From Lophius americanus (lineage: Eukaryota > Chordata > Actinopteri > Lophiiformes > Lophiidae): a stretch of 64,000 nucleotides of DNA. Where the stretch lies: assembly GCA_037951165.1 (NCBI GenBank), contig JBBDHG010000101.1, forward strand, positions 1,603,501 through 1,667,500. Reading direction: 5' to 3'. Both the position numbers and the translations under genes were made by a program. Position 1 is the first letter of the stretch; each line of letters starts with the position of its first letter. Below are positions 1-11,799 of this stretch, piece after piece. The notes under the pieces are model-generated. The model did not search any database and had not been told where the DNA came from. It saw only the letters and a list, made by a program, of their open reading frames with translations.

Positions 1-654
1 GTGCTTGGAAAATGGTGTGGAATATTTCAAAGCCACAATGATCTAATGTGCAAGGCTCCCGATGAACGGGTAATTTTGAAACCTTAAGAGGGAAAAAGGA
101 TGATTCAGATTGTGAAAAAAAAACTGCGACCCAAAGCAGGATTCCAATTTTTTGAAGTCATTCATTTTCTGCAGCTGCACTGCTGGCCTGGTACGTACAT
201 CTGAGCTTGTGTTATTTGAGCTCTAAGACCCAAATTTGAGATTTATCTTAATTTGTACTCGTCTCCAAACAAAATCTCTCCAGATCCCCTTAAAGCTCTG
301 CTTCAGCGATAATCTCACATCATTTGAAGCAAAACGAGGTCAGGAGCGGTCCAAGTCGAGGATAATTTGCGCTCCACAGGAGAGCAGGCTTGTTTGTCGG
401 TGCAGCTTTGTGCGCTCAACAACATATTAGTGACACGTTTGGTACATTTAGCATAAGAAAAGGGAAGATCAAAAGTCAGGCTGGCTTCACCTCTAAATGC
501 TTGTCTTACACTTTGAGCCACCAGGCCAGACCAGGAGGGAAAACTAATGCATTAACATACGTTCGGCACTTAAGTAAAAATGTGACTCATATGTATTCTT
601 TATTTTAAAAACTTACCTTTTTTGAAAAAAAAAAAATGATAAGCAAGTTTATCC
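1..654. other. unique sequence, nothing recognised
   Basis: I see no exon-like frame, tandem array or transposon signature here. The three short open frames between 236 and 608 overlap on both strands and look like chance. Confidence 0.5.
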
Positions 655-1005
655 AAGCAGAAATATCAAGCAGACATCAAGGTCATCAAAGGCATCAAAG
701 TAATGTTTGAAGAAGACAATAAAGACCACACCACATTAAATATGTGAAGTCCTATGTCCCAAAGGCACCAAAAACATCAAGGTCATATTCCTTAGTCATC
801 AAGTCGTGACAAAAACATCAACAATATTTATACAATGTTACAAAGACAGCAAAGTTATACATCAGCAGTAAATCAAGGTCATATGTCACAAAGACGTAAA
901 TGTCATACGTCTCAAAGACATCAAAGACGTATTTCAAAATTGTATCAAATCCATTTATATAATGTTTCACAAAGACATCAAGATCCTGCCACAAAGATGT
1001 TGAGA
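655..1005 (+). repeat. degenerate 24-bp tandem repeat, block 1
   Basis: The sequence is built from diverged units close to CATCAAAGTCATATGTCAC followed by AAAGA, a 24-bp period. The clearest units start near 880, where CATATGTC, CATACGTC and CGTATTTC are spaced by 24 bases. The left half (660-800) is more scrambled but keeps ATCAAAG and ATCAAGGTCAT words. The repeat continues as block 2 at 2287-2830 after about 1.3 kb of unrelated sequence. Because 24 is a multiple of three, the repeat leaves a repetitive open frame that should not be read as protein. Confidence 0.75.
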
Positions 1006-1009
1006 CCAT

Positions 1010-2285
1010 TCACCAACCGCTATTCACCGCCGGCCCAAGGTGTTCCTCAGGGTGACAAGTGAAGAACCTGCAGGGCAAAAGGCTAATGCAAAGCTCCATT
1101 TCATATCTGTTTAGAAAAGGAAGGTGTGCCACAGGAGGATTGAAGTGTGGACACAAATTGCATTATGATGTGAGCTACACAGGAGAAACTGAGTTGCCCT
1201 GGAGAAGGTTTGTGTTCTTCTGAGTGTTGTGTAGTTTCTAACAAGTCGGGTACGTTAGTGTGCACTGTGTCACCAAAACATTGTCTGCTGTAAATTCACA
1301 CTACACACACAAAGAGCATCACAGATTGTTTATCACGGTGATTGATAACAAACTCATTCTGCAGACATCACTGGGCAGGGCCCTGGAGGCTGACTCAGCA
1401 TTATTAGTGGTCAGGAAGTTTGTATGCATGTGTGCGCATGCAGGAAAGAGGGAGAATTTATATCCGTGTCCCACCTCTCGCCCCAGAGGGAAAGACTGCG
1501 GCAAACAGACAGGAAGTGATTCGACAGGTCATTCAAGGTCAACAACTATACCCATTTCCACTGCTCTATTCACACTCTATCGTTCCCTTACCAAGGTCCT
1601 TCTCTGACATATGACCTCATCAGCTGAGGTCAGTGCGCACTCATCCTGCTCTGCTCCATCAATCTTCCTTTATAGTTTGTGCCCATGCACACACACATAC
1701 AACGACACAACAGTAAATACACATGCCCTCCCTCGTCATACAGATGGTCCAAGGTGTAATTGTGCACAAAAACAAATCTGCAGTACCTCACACAGCTGCA
1801 CAGACTTTCTACATAAACGATCACGAAGACAGAAAATGATAAGAGACAGAGAATCCACTGAGGACTGCAAAGGATTGCAGCGTCTCCCACTGAGACGATT
1901 TCTCCTAAACACTACACGATAAAACATCAAAACACTTTCCATACTCTGCACACAGAGGCCAGCCTTCCTCCGCTCTGAGGTTTGTCTCTGCTTTAAAGCA
2001 GAGTCAGGATACATTTTGTTGCTTTAACATTTGATGCCGAACAACAATTGTGTTGATTTAAATTTTTTATGCTGCTAAATGGAAACAAGGCCTAGATACC
2101 CTGCTAGAAGAGGAAGAGACGTACTTGTGCTTTAAAGTTGGCCTTAACCCCTTTTCCAAACCTTGTGAAGGCTGGAGAAGAGGGGGAGAACTCTCACTAA
2201 TGTCATACATAAAATAAAATGATGTTTATGTTTGTTTAATTTGACTAAAAGGAACTTAAGTTGAAGACCAACTAAATACAAACAG
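1010..2285. other. unique sequence between the two 24-bp repeat blocks
   Basis: No gene or transposon is recognised. A short CA-rich stretch lies near 1686-1710. Open frames of 60-115 codons at 1260-1922 overlap on both strands and lack any familiar motif. Confidence 0.45.
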
Positions 2286-2286
2286 C

Positions 2287-2832
2287 CAACCGAAGCTTTG
2301 AGGTCAAAGACATCAAAGCCATATATCTGAAAGAAATCAAAGACACAAAAGGCATCAAAGATCATTTGTCACAAAAAAGACATTAAAACGGAAGTAACTA
2401 AGTCGTTAGGATTATATGACACAAAGACATCGGAGTCTTATGTCACTATGAAAGATGACAGACATGAAATTCATATGGCAAGAGGACATCAAAGTCGTAT
2501 GTTTTAATGACATCAAAAAGATACAAAGGAGATCATATTCTACGACATATATCACATCAAGGATGGATCGCAAGTCTTTGTCAATTCATCAAAGTTATCA
2601 AAGTCACATTCCACAAAGACATCAAAGTCATGTGTCACAGGGACGTCAGGATTTTATGTTGCATAGCCATCAGAGCCATCAAGGTCATATGTCAGAAAAA
2701 CGTCAAAGATAAAAAGGCATATGTCACAAGATATCAAATATAATAGACATCAGGATGAGATGAACTAAGCCTTCGTCATATGCCTCATAGACATCAAAAT
2801 CATATGTCACAAAGACATGAAAGCTATCAAGT
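2287..2832 (+). repeat. degenerate 24-bp tandem repeat, block 2
   Basis: This is the same unit as at 655-1005. Regular 24-bp spacing is visible at about 2600-2700 (CACATTCC, CATGTGTC, TTTATGTT, then a 9-bp slip and CATATGTC). Exact ATCAAAG words recur at least seven times. Two overlapping plus-strand frames (2455-2712 and 2507-2743) read through it and give a repeated His-Gln-Ser-His pattern. That pattern is a by-product of the period, not evidence of a gene. Confidence 0.78.
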
Positions 2833-2957
2833 TCATTTGGCATTATTATCGCTTAAAATCATCAAGGTTGATCCTTGCTTTCAGTGTTTAAGATAGTAAA
2901 TTCCTGATTCGCGCAATTTATCAAGCCCTGCTCAAGAATGTCAAGTGTTCTTCCTTG

Positions 2958-3125
2958 TCTTCTGTACCACCCTCATACCCAGCTTCATGAAAATCTGCCA
3001 AGTAGTTTATGGGCAATAGACAAAAATGGTGGAGAAAGCACTATCTTTAATAATAAGGAAAGTAAAACCAGGTCCTGGCTCCGCCCCTTTCTCTGGATCC
3101 ACTTCAGAACTTAATGGACTGTGGT
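2958..3125 (-). repeat. dispersed fish repeat fragment (CCTCCACC/GGCGGATCC family)
   Basis: Read on the minus strand, it holds the segment with a GGATCCAGAGAAAGGGGCGG-like core. Next come a line of the 'final sentence' type, with CATGAA near TGGCAGATTTTC, and a GGTATGAGGG box. These are features I know from a very common dispersed repeat in teleost genomes. Related pieces in this window lie at 11800, 16090, 28440 and 50225. I cannot name the class of element. Confidence 0.5.
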
Positions 3126-3712
3126 GGTAATGTATTGAAGTCGGCGGGCAAAATTGCTGATCACCAAACTTTGAGTTATAGGCTCTAAATCAATAAATGA
3201 AGATGAAGAAGACGTACAAAATGGCCTTCTGATGAAGTAGCTCAAAATGAAGATAAACTAAAGTAAAAGTGCCATCAATTTGTACTTAAAACTATAAATA
3301 CACGTAGTTTCCACAACCATACAGCTGTGTTGACTGGACAAATTCCCAAGTGTCAGAGTGGCTTTTGTCACATTTAAGTTATCTTCCAAATAAAACATTT
3401 ATTTAATTGGATTTTGTTTCTGTTGGTGTTTTGGAGCTACCATTCACGTTCTTTCTTCAGAGTCAGGCTCATGTGTGAGAACAAATTCCCCACCTTATCA
3501 CCAGCTGCCTCTGATTTGTTTTTGGCACCACTTCCTGTAGTTCCAGCCTGTTTTGACAAAGGTAACGTCATCTAACCATGAACTATAAGCCCAACTGGCA
3601 CCGACAACTGATACCAACTCCCAGTGGGCTCACTCAAACTCAAATCCGTAGCGCTGTTCATACATGTCATTTCTTTTCATCCTGTCTCGGACGTTTTCCC
3701 ACACTGTGGTTG

Positions 3713-3713
<1 letters not shown>
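3126..3713. other. unique sequence, nothing recognised
   Basis: AT-rich unique DNA without an exon-like frame or a transposon end that I can recognise. Confidence 0.45.

Positions 3714-3789
<76 letters not shown>
3714..3789 (+). repeat. (TG)n microsatellite
   Basis: About 37 uninterrupted TG units. Alternating purine-pyrimidine DNA of this length can adopt Z-DNA. All frames through it encode Cys-Val or Thr-His runs that should be ignored. Confidence 0.98.
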
Positions 3790-3791
<2 letters not shown>

Positions 3792-4689
3792 TGGGCTTTC
3801 TATTGGATTGATGTTGCACAGACCACGTCCAAGTACACCACAGTCCAACTCACACACACAAAAACACACAAATATTGGCCCCTGTCTCGGTCAGATTGTT
3901 ACCAGGAGCCATTTATCCACATTTGACAGGACGCAAAACTTTAATTATTTCTTGTACACTGGAGAAACCGGTATAATAAACGTGTTATAAAAATGTAAGA
4001 GGCAACATTTAGGCTGTTTGCAGCTAGATAAAAGTCAAACACGAAGATTGACTTGAACCAAAAGAAACAACAATACTAGATAATACAGAGCCAAAATACT
4101 CAAGGGGAAGTCATTTACAGGCCCCATCAATTTAACGCTTGTTTAATCTAGATTCACCGGCACACACAGTGCGGTAAGCAAAGATTACAGGGCCGGCACC
4201 AGAAGTGGACAAATATCAGGCTCATGTGTCTGAGAGTCACAGGAAGGACAATTCTGCTGCCGTCACAACTTTGTACCTGCAGCGCAGGATTAATTGCACC
4301 TGTCGACTGTCTACCTTCTTATCTCTGAACTAATCACCATCTCTCTCTCATTGTTGTTCCCGTCTTAACCTCGGTGAAGCCGTGTCCTCCTCACGTTCCT
4401 TCGCGTAGATGGATGTAAGTCCATTAGTCCATGCTTTGCATTATAACACATCTTCATTCGAGGAATCACGTGTGAAGAAATCTTATTTCCCTGCTCTACA
4501 TGAAAATACATAGGTTAATCACTGAGACATTAAAAATGTTTTAGCTTGTAGTGTCATACGTGTTTGATGGTTATGATAAGATATGGGTTGTCAGGTGCCC
4601 CTTTTTCCCATTATGTCTTTCTCTTTGCAACGTTCCACAATAGTCTGACCCACATAATACGACTCCTTGACATTCTAAGAACCTAAACC
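3790..4689. other. unique sequence, nothing recognised
   Basis: No open frame of note, no tandem repeat and no transposon motif were seen. Confidence 0.4.
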
Positions 4690-4785
4690 TACACTGTATA
4701 ATATAACAATCTGGCTTCACTTAAAAAAACTAAAGTCAGTTGTTTTTTTTTAATTGAAGCCAGCTTATTTTGCAAAGTGGAATTC
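4690..4785. mobile_element. foldback MITE-like element
   Basis: Two arms, 4711-4730 (CTGGCTTCAC then TTAAAAAAAC) and 4742-4763, are near-perfect inverted copies around an 11-base spacer. The left flank carries ACACTGTA at about 4691. The right flank ends in a decayed TTTTGCAAAGTG. Small fish foldback elements with CACTGTAAAA ends and an inner AAGTTGAA-type hairpin are common, so I read this as a decayed member. The superfamily is not settled. Confidence 0.5.
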
Positions 4786-6971
4786 AGAATCCATTGATTT
4801 TACTTAATTACTTAATATTTATTGAAGGAAAAGTATTGTTCACAGGTTGCCTCCACCATTCCACACAGTTTGATAGTTCATCAATTCACAAAAATGATTC
4901 CAAATTCTTGCAATGCTACATCCTTTCCAGCTTCCAGTCTATTCATGGGCTGCTATTGTCCCTCTTGAAAGTATACAAGCAATCGCCTCGGTATTGAAGC
5001 CTGGATGTCAAACAATACTGCTTCTACAAATATGTCAAAATAGATAATAACTGGTACCAGGACCAGATTTCTCCTCCAATGGTTGGGAGGAGCGAACCAG
5101 ATGTAAATTGGCCAAAGACTCCTATAGTCTTCCTCTTCCTCTCTTTTTGGCTGTTCCTCATTAGAAGTGGAAAAAACAGGCTTGTCCTCATTCCGAGCCG
5201 TCATAAGAACATCAATGCAACGTCAGACAGAGGATGAGCATCTAACTTTTAACAGACATAAATCAAAAGCTGGACCTCAGCCTGCAATAGACATTGAATT
5301 TTGGTTGGACTTCAAAGTCTGACATAAAATCTGACATGAATAACTGGACATCCATCCATGTTTTGTAGCCACTTTTTGTAGTAAGGGAGGTTGTGTCCCA
5401 GGTGACACTTGGAAAAAGGCAAGGAGACTCCATTGGCTGATGTTCAGCTAACCTCAGCTTTTTGATGTCAACATGATTTTCTTCTTCAACTGAGGACTTT
5501 TAGATATTGATAGTCCAAGCTAAGTTGCTGAACTGAACTTCATGATGAAACCCATCCAATTAGTGCGGGCTTGGGACGGGCACCAAGGCTACTTTCGGAC
5601 CCAGCAAGCACTGGTGCACAGTAATTAAGTATAATTGCTCAAGTACCATATATAGTACAAATTTGAGGTACTTTCCATTTTCCATTTTATGCTACCTTAT
5701 ACATCTACTTTAAATCTCATTGGTAAATATTGAACTTTCCACTCCATTACTTTTGTCTGACAGTTGCAGTTACTGGGTCTACTTTTTAACATAAACTTAC
5801 TCCAAATGTTAAATATTTCAATAAACTTAAGAATTTGTTGATGGGTTGAGAAAAGGATCCTAGATTTGAACATTAATGAAACATGAAAAGCTAAGGATCA
5901 GAACATCGTCCAATTCATCCAGTAAGACATGAGTTTGCACCACCTAGTTAAGAAGACCACCGCTCTAACCCCTCAACTACTCCAAATCCCATTATTTGTG
6001 TTCACGCAGCTGCTGGACATTAACGGTAAGGCACATTTAAGAAACAGAGTTGCGAATAAGCTGGTGCTCTGATGCCGATACAGAGCAAAATCACAATTTA
6101 ATGTGTTGCTTCCATGGCTGGATTTTATAAGACTGATTCAGAATTTTCTTGTGATGATTTAGAGAGTTGCTCCTGACCCTACAGCTCTTGGGATTGAGCG
6201 ATTACGGGTGGGTCAGGGAGTCTGCCGATGTTGCAGCTACTGGCTAAGCGGTATAATCAATTGATAGAGAGAGCGTCTGCTGCTGACCTTGGCAGGTAAG
6301 AGCGCCAAATGTATCCATTAGATAGAACCAATGGAAACCAGACAGCATGTAATCCATTACTTTTCATATTATGGCAGCTTGTACATTGATTAAGATCTGT
6401 GAACCCGTACCTGTGCTGGGAGGATTTTAATACCAGGTCACATCATTTCATTACAAACTGTCTTCCACTTCACTTCTTTTCAATCATGTTCTCCTTTCCA
6501 TGTCCTTCTCACTGCACAGGCATCCGCACTCCCTTCATTCTATCCATCACACACTGATCCGACGTTTGATGTGCCGCATTCAGCGACTCATCTGCATAAA
6601 AATTTGATGAGACTTGATTTCTTTCCCTCTCATTTTCATATTAAACTTGGGCGAGAGACATTTGAAATAGAAATGGAGAGACACAATGGGAGAAGTGTTT
6701 GAGTGTACGTGGAAGTGATCATGATGTATAAGTGTGTGAAATACCGTATGAGTGTGTGCTATTAGCATGTGACTGTGTGCAGTGTTCCAGGCTGTGCTTC
6801 ATTTTTCCATACAAGAGTGTACAAGAGAGGAGAGCTCAACCGTACACTCTATGTGTTTGTGTGTGTGCTGGGTATTAGAATAATGTTCTGGTGGAAACCT
6901 GCATGAAACCACACTGTAACCAAGTCAGAGTCAAAATGCATTTTCAGCAACATGTTTAAACCAGTGTGCGG

Positions 6972-6973
<2 letters not shown>
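4786..6973. other. mostly unique sequence
   Basis: Apart from the fragment at 5349-5445, no repeat or exon is recognised. Short open frames at 4770-4997, 4953-5204 and 6580-6768 show no motif. Confidence 0.4.
5349..5445 (-). repeat. decayed SINE-like repeat end (ATGG-tailed)
   Basis: The stretch starts with ATCCATCCATG and continues with GTAGCCACTTTTTGTAG and a GTGTCCCAGGTGACA motif. This matches, with many changes, the minus strand of the 3' end of the repeat at 7209-7490, where GCTGGGAGAGACC, GATAAGCGGTTACAG and AAAATGGA occur in order. Confidence 0.4.
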
Positions 6974-7059
<86 letters not shown>

Positions 7060-7083
7060 GTGTGTGCGTGTGTGTGTGCGTGA
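6974..7083 (+). repeat. (TG)n microsatellite with CG interruptions
   Basis: About 55 TG units. The last third carries regularly spaced CG steps (TGTGTGCG). This is the second longest array in the window. Confidence 0.98.
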
Positions 7084-7208
7084 GACAACTACACACTCCA
7101 ACAGATAACCTCAGACGACCTTGCAATAACTTCACAGCCATGTGTGAAAACGCTCATGGTCAAGAAAGAACTTTGTAGAATTTGTGGTCATCAAGGAGGA
7201 GGAGTCAA

Positions 7209-7490
7209 TGGGCAGCACAATGGCCTCACAACATGAAGTTTCTGGGTTCAAATCCACCTCTGGCCTTGGGGCCTTTCTATCTGGAGTTGCCTTTTCTCCT
7301 CCCTGTTTTCATGGGTTCCCACAGTCCAAAAAACATGCAATATAAGTGAATAGCCTGTAGGTGCCAATGAGAGCATGAATTGTTTGTCTTTATGTCATGA
7401 CACTGTGCCAAATGTCAGCTGGGAGAGACCCCAGCCCCTCTGTGACCCTGAACAGGATAAGCGGTTACAGAAAAATGGACATACAATGAG
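7209..7490 (+). mobile_element. SINE-like dispersed repeat, tRNA-related head
   Basis: The head reads GGGCAGCACAATGGCCTCAC, followed by a box-B-like GGTTCAAATCC at 7245-7255. Further on come CCACAGTCCAAAAAACATGC, then GCTGGGAGAGACCCCAGCCC at about 7419, and finally GATAAGCGGTTACAG with an ATGGA end. This order is that of a very common teleost repeat that normally ends in (ATGG)n. The copy is diverged. Other pieces of the same family in the window are at 14568 (plus), 40110 (minus), 47282 (minus) and probably 5349 (minus). Confidence 0.7.
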
Positions 7491-7823
7491 GCTTTTAGAG
7501 ATGATCACTTCACTACATACGAATCGTAACCAACGGTCCCCTTGGATCATACCCCTATGCTGGCACTGAACAGGGACGGTACATGAATGTTGTTGTTCTT
7601 AGCTGCTTACAAAGCACTGCTCAATGAAAATGTAAAACATCACACCAGATTCCAAAAGTGCTGTTTTATGACTGGTGTCTTCTGCTTGCAGAACACTGGC
7701 ATGCTGGGTAAAATGACACGTCTGTGTGGGATTTAACACTAAGTGGCATGTGGGCCATTCATTTCTGTTCAGGGTAAACAAACACAAGAGGCATTAATCA
7801 GGGGCTGGACAGAGTTACAGGAT

Positions 7824-8445
7824 ACAGAAAAATAATTGATCCCTCCTTTATTTTTCAATTTTTTGTGTCTCTTTCATTCCAAATGGTTTTAGATATTGAA
7901 CATTAAATAAGGGCTTCCTGAGAAAAAACAAAATGCAAGTTGTAAAAGATAACTTCTTAATGAGCTGCCAGTTGGTCTTCGCGAAAACAGTATTTGCCCC
8001 CATAGAGACTAAATTCAAAGAAATGCCTGACTGCATTGGTAACTGGTTCAGGCTGGACTAGACACACTCACATGTGATGAAGCACATCAGCCCTACTTAA
8101 TAACATTATCACTTCAAAAGACCATCTTCATAGGCAGGAATTTGGCTAATAGGTCTCACCAGTAGCACAATATGCCAAAATCCAAAGAAATGCCAGAAAA
8201 TTTAGTTGGAAGAAGTTGGTTGAAATCAGTCGGATTCCTATTTCTGAGGTTCTGGAACACCACTGATCCACAGTGGGACACATTTACCAACGGAGAATGC
8301 TTGGAACTTTGATGCACTCTCAAGAAGTGGTATAAAATTTCTCCGGTGAAAGGCAAAAGGGATGGGCAAAAGTCACAAAAGATCAAGCAAATTCTGAACA
8401 TATCCAATGTTGAATATTCAACAACTGTGAACATCACAGTCACAC
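7824..8445 (+). mobile_element. Tc1/mariner-like transposon remnant, copy 1
   Basis: The 5' part repeats a GTATTTGCCCCC-type terminal motif (7989-8000, with a decayed earlier version near 7830). A start-like ATG at 8172 opens the transposase N-terminal region, recognisable as PKSKEMPEN followed by a helix-turn-helix-like stretch. The 3' half with the DDE catalytic residues is absent and the frame is broken. It shares the segment GGCTAATAGGTCTCAC and the bases around the start with copy 2 at 21165-21780, so both derive from one family. It is certainly inactive. Confidence 0.72.
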
Positions 8446-8724
8446 TTTGCTAGCTATTAAAGGGAAATAAATTGGGAAACTCAACATTAAAACTTTATCT
8501 TTAGACTTTTAAAGCTGTGGAATATAATCAGTTCAAGTTAAAAAGTTTTGTTACTAGTTACTATCGTTAGTTAATTGCAGTGTTCTGTAAATGTTTATTA
8601 ATTTCTGCAACAATAAACGCTTTCTTTCTGAACAACCTGGGAGATTCTTCAGCTCATTACCATACATCAGGTATTATACATATCCAGCATCTTGAAGCTC
8701 TGAGAGAGTTCAGACCAGACATCC
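8446..8724. other. unique sequence
   Basis: Nothing recognised. Confidence 0.4.
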
Positions 8725-8759
8725 TCACACACACACACACACACACTCACACACACGCA

Positions 8760-8792
<33 letters not shown>

Positions 8793-8797
8793 CACAA
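8725..8797 (+). repeat. (CA)n microsatellite, interrupted
   Basis: CA units broken by CTCA and CGCA steps, which divides the array into three blocks. Confidence 0.96.
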
Positions 8798-8990
8798 AAC
8801 ACCAAGCAATAGCTGCGATGCTTCTGCCATGTGCAAAGTTAAAAAACAGAACAGTTAAGAAATAAAGTTTTTCAAAATGTCACTTAATAAAGGAAATAAA
8901 CTAACTCAGAAAATAAATGTGAAGTCTAAATTCCGCTGCTCATCCTACCAATATTAATGTTAAGTGTAACATTCCTGAGCTTTTCTTATC

Positions 8991-9563
8991 ATGAGAAGAA
9001 GCTGCCCACTTTACTTCAGTACCATTCCGCTCCCTGCTCCAACTTCCCAAAACATGCCGAATTTTCACGACAAAAACAATTTCCCGATGTCTCTTACCTG
9101 TCCTGGCCCAGAAAACTTCCATGTCGGTTTTCCTAAACTTTCTCCGGCACAAAAACTATCCCACAGCGGAGGGGAAAGTGGCAAAGCAAAGCGGAGGAGA
9201 AGCCAGCTGGCTGCCGAGGTAAACCCTGTGACTCATTCAGGCTGGGAGTCTGCAGCCGGCAAAATGAGAGAGATAAAGAGGGAGAGGAGGGAACGACAGA
9301 AACACAGGCAAGAAAGAAAGAAACACCGAAGACTTCTGTCGCGCTGTGAGAGGAGAGAAAGGGAGGAAGCTGATGGTGCCTTGCCTCAACCTTCTTTTTT
9401 TTTTTCTTTCTTCCCTACTAACACTTCCCTTTCCTCTCACCCCTCCAGCTCTCTAAAGGAATGTACACAGATTGAGGTGATCAATGAGGCCAACGACTCG
9501 TCCAGTGAGAGAATGTTACATATTAACGTGACGTTAAGATGCTACGGATCAACTAATAAATAA
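8991..9563 (+). CDS. longest open frame (190 codons), probably not a gene
   Basis: This is the longest ATG-to-stop frame in the window. Residues 75-125 are dominated by Arg, Glu and Lys because the DNA at 9244-9370 is purine-rich (GAGAGA and AAGAAAG words). The rest is rich in Ser and Pro, with a phenylalanine run from a T tract. I recognise no domain, and the composition is explained by simple sequence. A CCGAGGTAAAC at about 9214 resembles a splice donor, so part of it could be an exon, but nothing else supports this. Confidence 0.12.
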   Translation: MRRSCPLYFSTIPLPAPTSQNMPNFHDKNNFPMSLTCPGPENFHVGFPKLSPAQKLSHSGGESGKAKRRRSQLAAEVNPVTHSGWESAAGKMREIKRERRERQKHRQERKKHRRLLSRCERREREEADGALPQPSFFFSFFPTNTSLSSHPSSSLKECTQIEVINEANDSSSERMLHINVTLRCYGSTNK

Positions 9564-10504
9564 AAGAAATAAAAGATTGTGGGCCCGTTCCTGAGGGATA
9601 ATTAATCTAAATAAGTGACACATTAGTGACATCCCATCCCATTAGACTCACCCTCAGGTTTGTGTTCATTTAAACCAGCAAGTGTCTTGTGATTATTAGG
9701 TTTTTGAAACATCCTGTCTTTCCATTCTATGTATGTAAGCATTGTTTCTCGATTTCAGAAACCGGTTGAAGACATTTTCTTTATTTTGAGTTTCATGAAT
9801 ATAGTAAACTGCTAAAATCCTGAATATTTTTTTTGCATTATTACATTTTAAGGAGATAGATATTTATGTCCTCAACAACAATGTGACTAAAGTTTGATGA
9901 AATTAAGGAAATTGGTTAACTGACCTGCAAAACTCTAATCATAATTTTGGTATTATTCTTCTTTATGCAAAACATGTCTGTAATATACAGTAAAATATTT
10001 TCTCCTTCCGTTCCATAGTTCTATCAGGATTATGGTCGGTCCAGGCGGGCTCTTTTCCTTCCTCTCCTTAACTGTTACTTCCTATAAACACTTTGGTGTC
10101 AACGGTGACCAACAGCACTCAGTCGTTTTGTTTATGCCTGCATGCTGCAGATGCGTGTCTTCTGTGTTCTGTGTGTGAAAATTGACTCGGAATGTGATGA
10201 GTAGTGGGAAGGAAATTTTCAGTTCCAGGAGATACTTCATGTTAAATCAAACAAGCACAAACAGAGAAAGAGGTTTACAAAATATTACTAAAATAAATAC
10301 GTCTATGACTTCTGCCAACATGGAAGATTCTCACTGAGCTCTGCTGAAAGCTAAATGTAAACACAGAGGCTCCAGCTGACAGGAGTAACAATCACCTTTA
10401 TGCTCCTCTGAAAACTGCTACTTATCAACTGTGTGTATGTTTGTGACACCTCTCACACACATTTAATGTAAGTTCCTTTTTCAGAAATTAGGGTGGCTTG
10501 TATT
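9564..10504. other. unique sequence
   Basis: No exon, repeat or transposon recognised. AT-rich around 9800-10000. Confidence 0.4.
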
Positions 10505-10945
10505 TACTATTACATAGTCTTAGCTAATGTTAGCTATTTAACTCTGCAAGACCTTGAAGGAGACGACAAGCACTGTCAGTTTTTAGCTTCGGCTAAAATT
10601 AGCTAAGGCTAAAAGCTTTAGCTAGTTTCAGGTTAGCTCATTTTAGCTGTCTTAGCTAACATTAGCCAATGTCAGCTCTCATGCTGTAGCTTACGTTAGA
10701 TCATTTCTACTCTTACAGCTACTGTGAGCCAATTTCTGTAGTAATAAATAAAGTTAAGTAATTAAAGTAGTCATAGACGATTTTAGGTTTCATGGCTAAT
10801 ATTAGCTAATTTAAACTATCATTGCTGATAACTAACGTCATTTAACTTAGTTAAAGTTAGTTAATATCCGCCCCCAAAACTAGCCAATTTCAGCTCCTAG
10901 CCAATGTTATTTTATTTCAGCTGTCATGGCTAATGTAACCTAATG
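10505..10945. repeat. GCTAA/TTAGC-rich degenerate repeat tract
   Basis: Words such as TTAGCTAATG, GCTAAAATTAGC, GGCTAATATTAGC and TAGCCAATGT recur on both strands roughly every 20-40 bases. There is no fixed period. The self-complementary core AGCTAA/TTAGCT makes many short inverted pairs. Tracts of this kind are seen in fish genomes. I cannot assign it to a transposon. Confidence 0.6.
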
Positions 10946-11025
10946 TCGACTATTAAACTAAATACTTATGACAGTATTTTCAGGTCTTATGACTAAGTTA
11001 GTTACACTTATGTGTGTGATTTCCA

Positions 11026-11072
11026 GCCTTGGCAGAGGTATGCCCTCTAACGAGTGTCTGTCTAGTTGTCTA
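11026..11072 (+). repeat. 3' end motif of a common fish dispersed repeat
   Basis: CTTGGCAGAGGTATGCCCTC followed by a GAGTG...CTAGTT end. The same ending appears at 14176-14222 (CTTGGCGGAGGTTTGC) and, more weakly, at 32397-32440. Confidence 0.5.
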
Positions 11073-11799
11073 ATGCGCTTGAACTTCGCAGACGTTTTCA
11101 ACATGTAGCAGTGTCTAACAGTGAACTGCAGAACCGAAAGCAAAGAGTTCTGAGCAGAAAAGGGAGGAATTAAGGATACAAAATCTATGACGGGTGTCAT
11201 TAATACCTGATTTCTAGAAGCTGGCCCAAGTGTTGTTGGGACTGTGAGGGGGTGCTGAGTTTACAGATCCACAGCACACAGAGGGAAAATGATTATGCCC
11301 TCTACACCTTTAAACACAGGAGCCAAAGCTTCTCTCAGCAAGGCACTAAACCCCAGGCGGAGCCAGCGGAGCTTCTCAGTCACTATTAAGACTGAAACTG
11401 GATTTAAAGCACAGTGGTGCAGGAATAAACGGTTCTAGAGGAGACCTCCTGGGATAAATGAAGATTGGAGGACGCCTCATGCATTTTTGATATATTTGAG
11501 ATGACACAGAGTGTGTTTCACCGCACGCACAAGATTAATCTGAGCATTACTATCCAACAAAAACAACAAGTAAAACACAGTATTACATATTTGTGGCTAA
11601 GCAGAATGTCCACTAATGACAGGGTTGGCCAAAGAATACTGAATGCGGGATTTCTTGACCTTGTATAGCAGCTGCATGGCTGCCATCAGTATAAGAGTAC
11701 ACACAAATTGGGAGTACACACAACAACTGTGGTCCATTGAGGTTGAAATAAAGTAAGAAAATTACTGGTTAGATTTTCCATATATTGAGTGAATAATAA
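11073..11799. other. unique sequence
   Basis: No gene seen. A short local duplication of AGAGTACACACA/GGGAGTACACACAAC lies at 11693-11725. Confidence 0.4.

Noticed and set aside
3578..3990. Open frames with long Cys-Val or Thr-His runs (also at 6849-7178, 19721-20302, 63451-63810)
   Set aside because: They are translations of CA/GT arrays in all frames.
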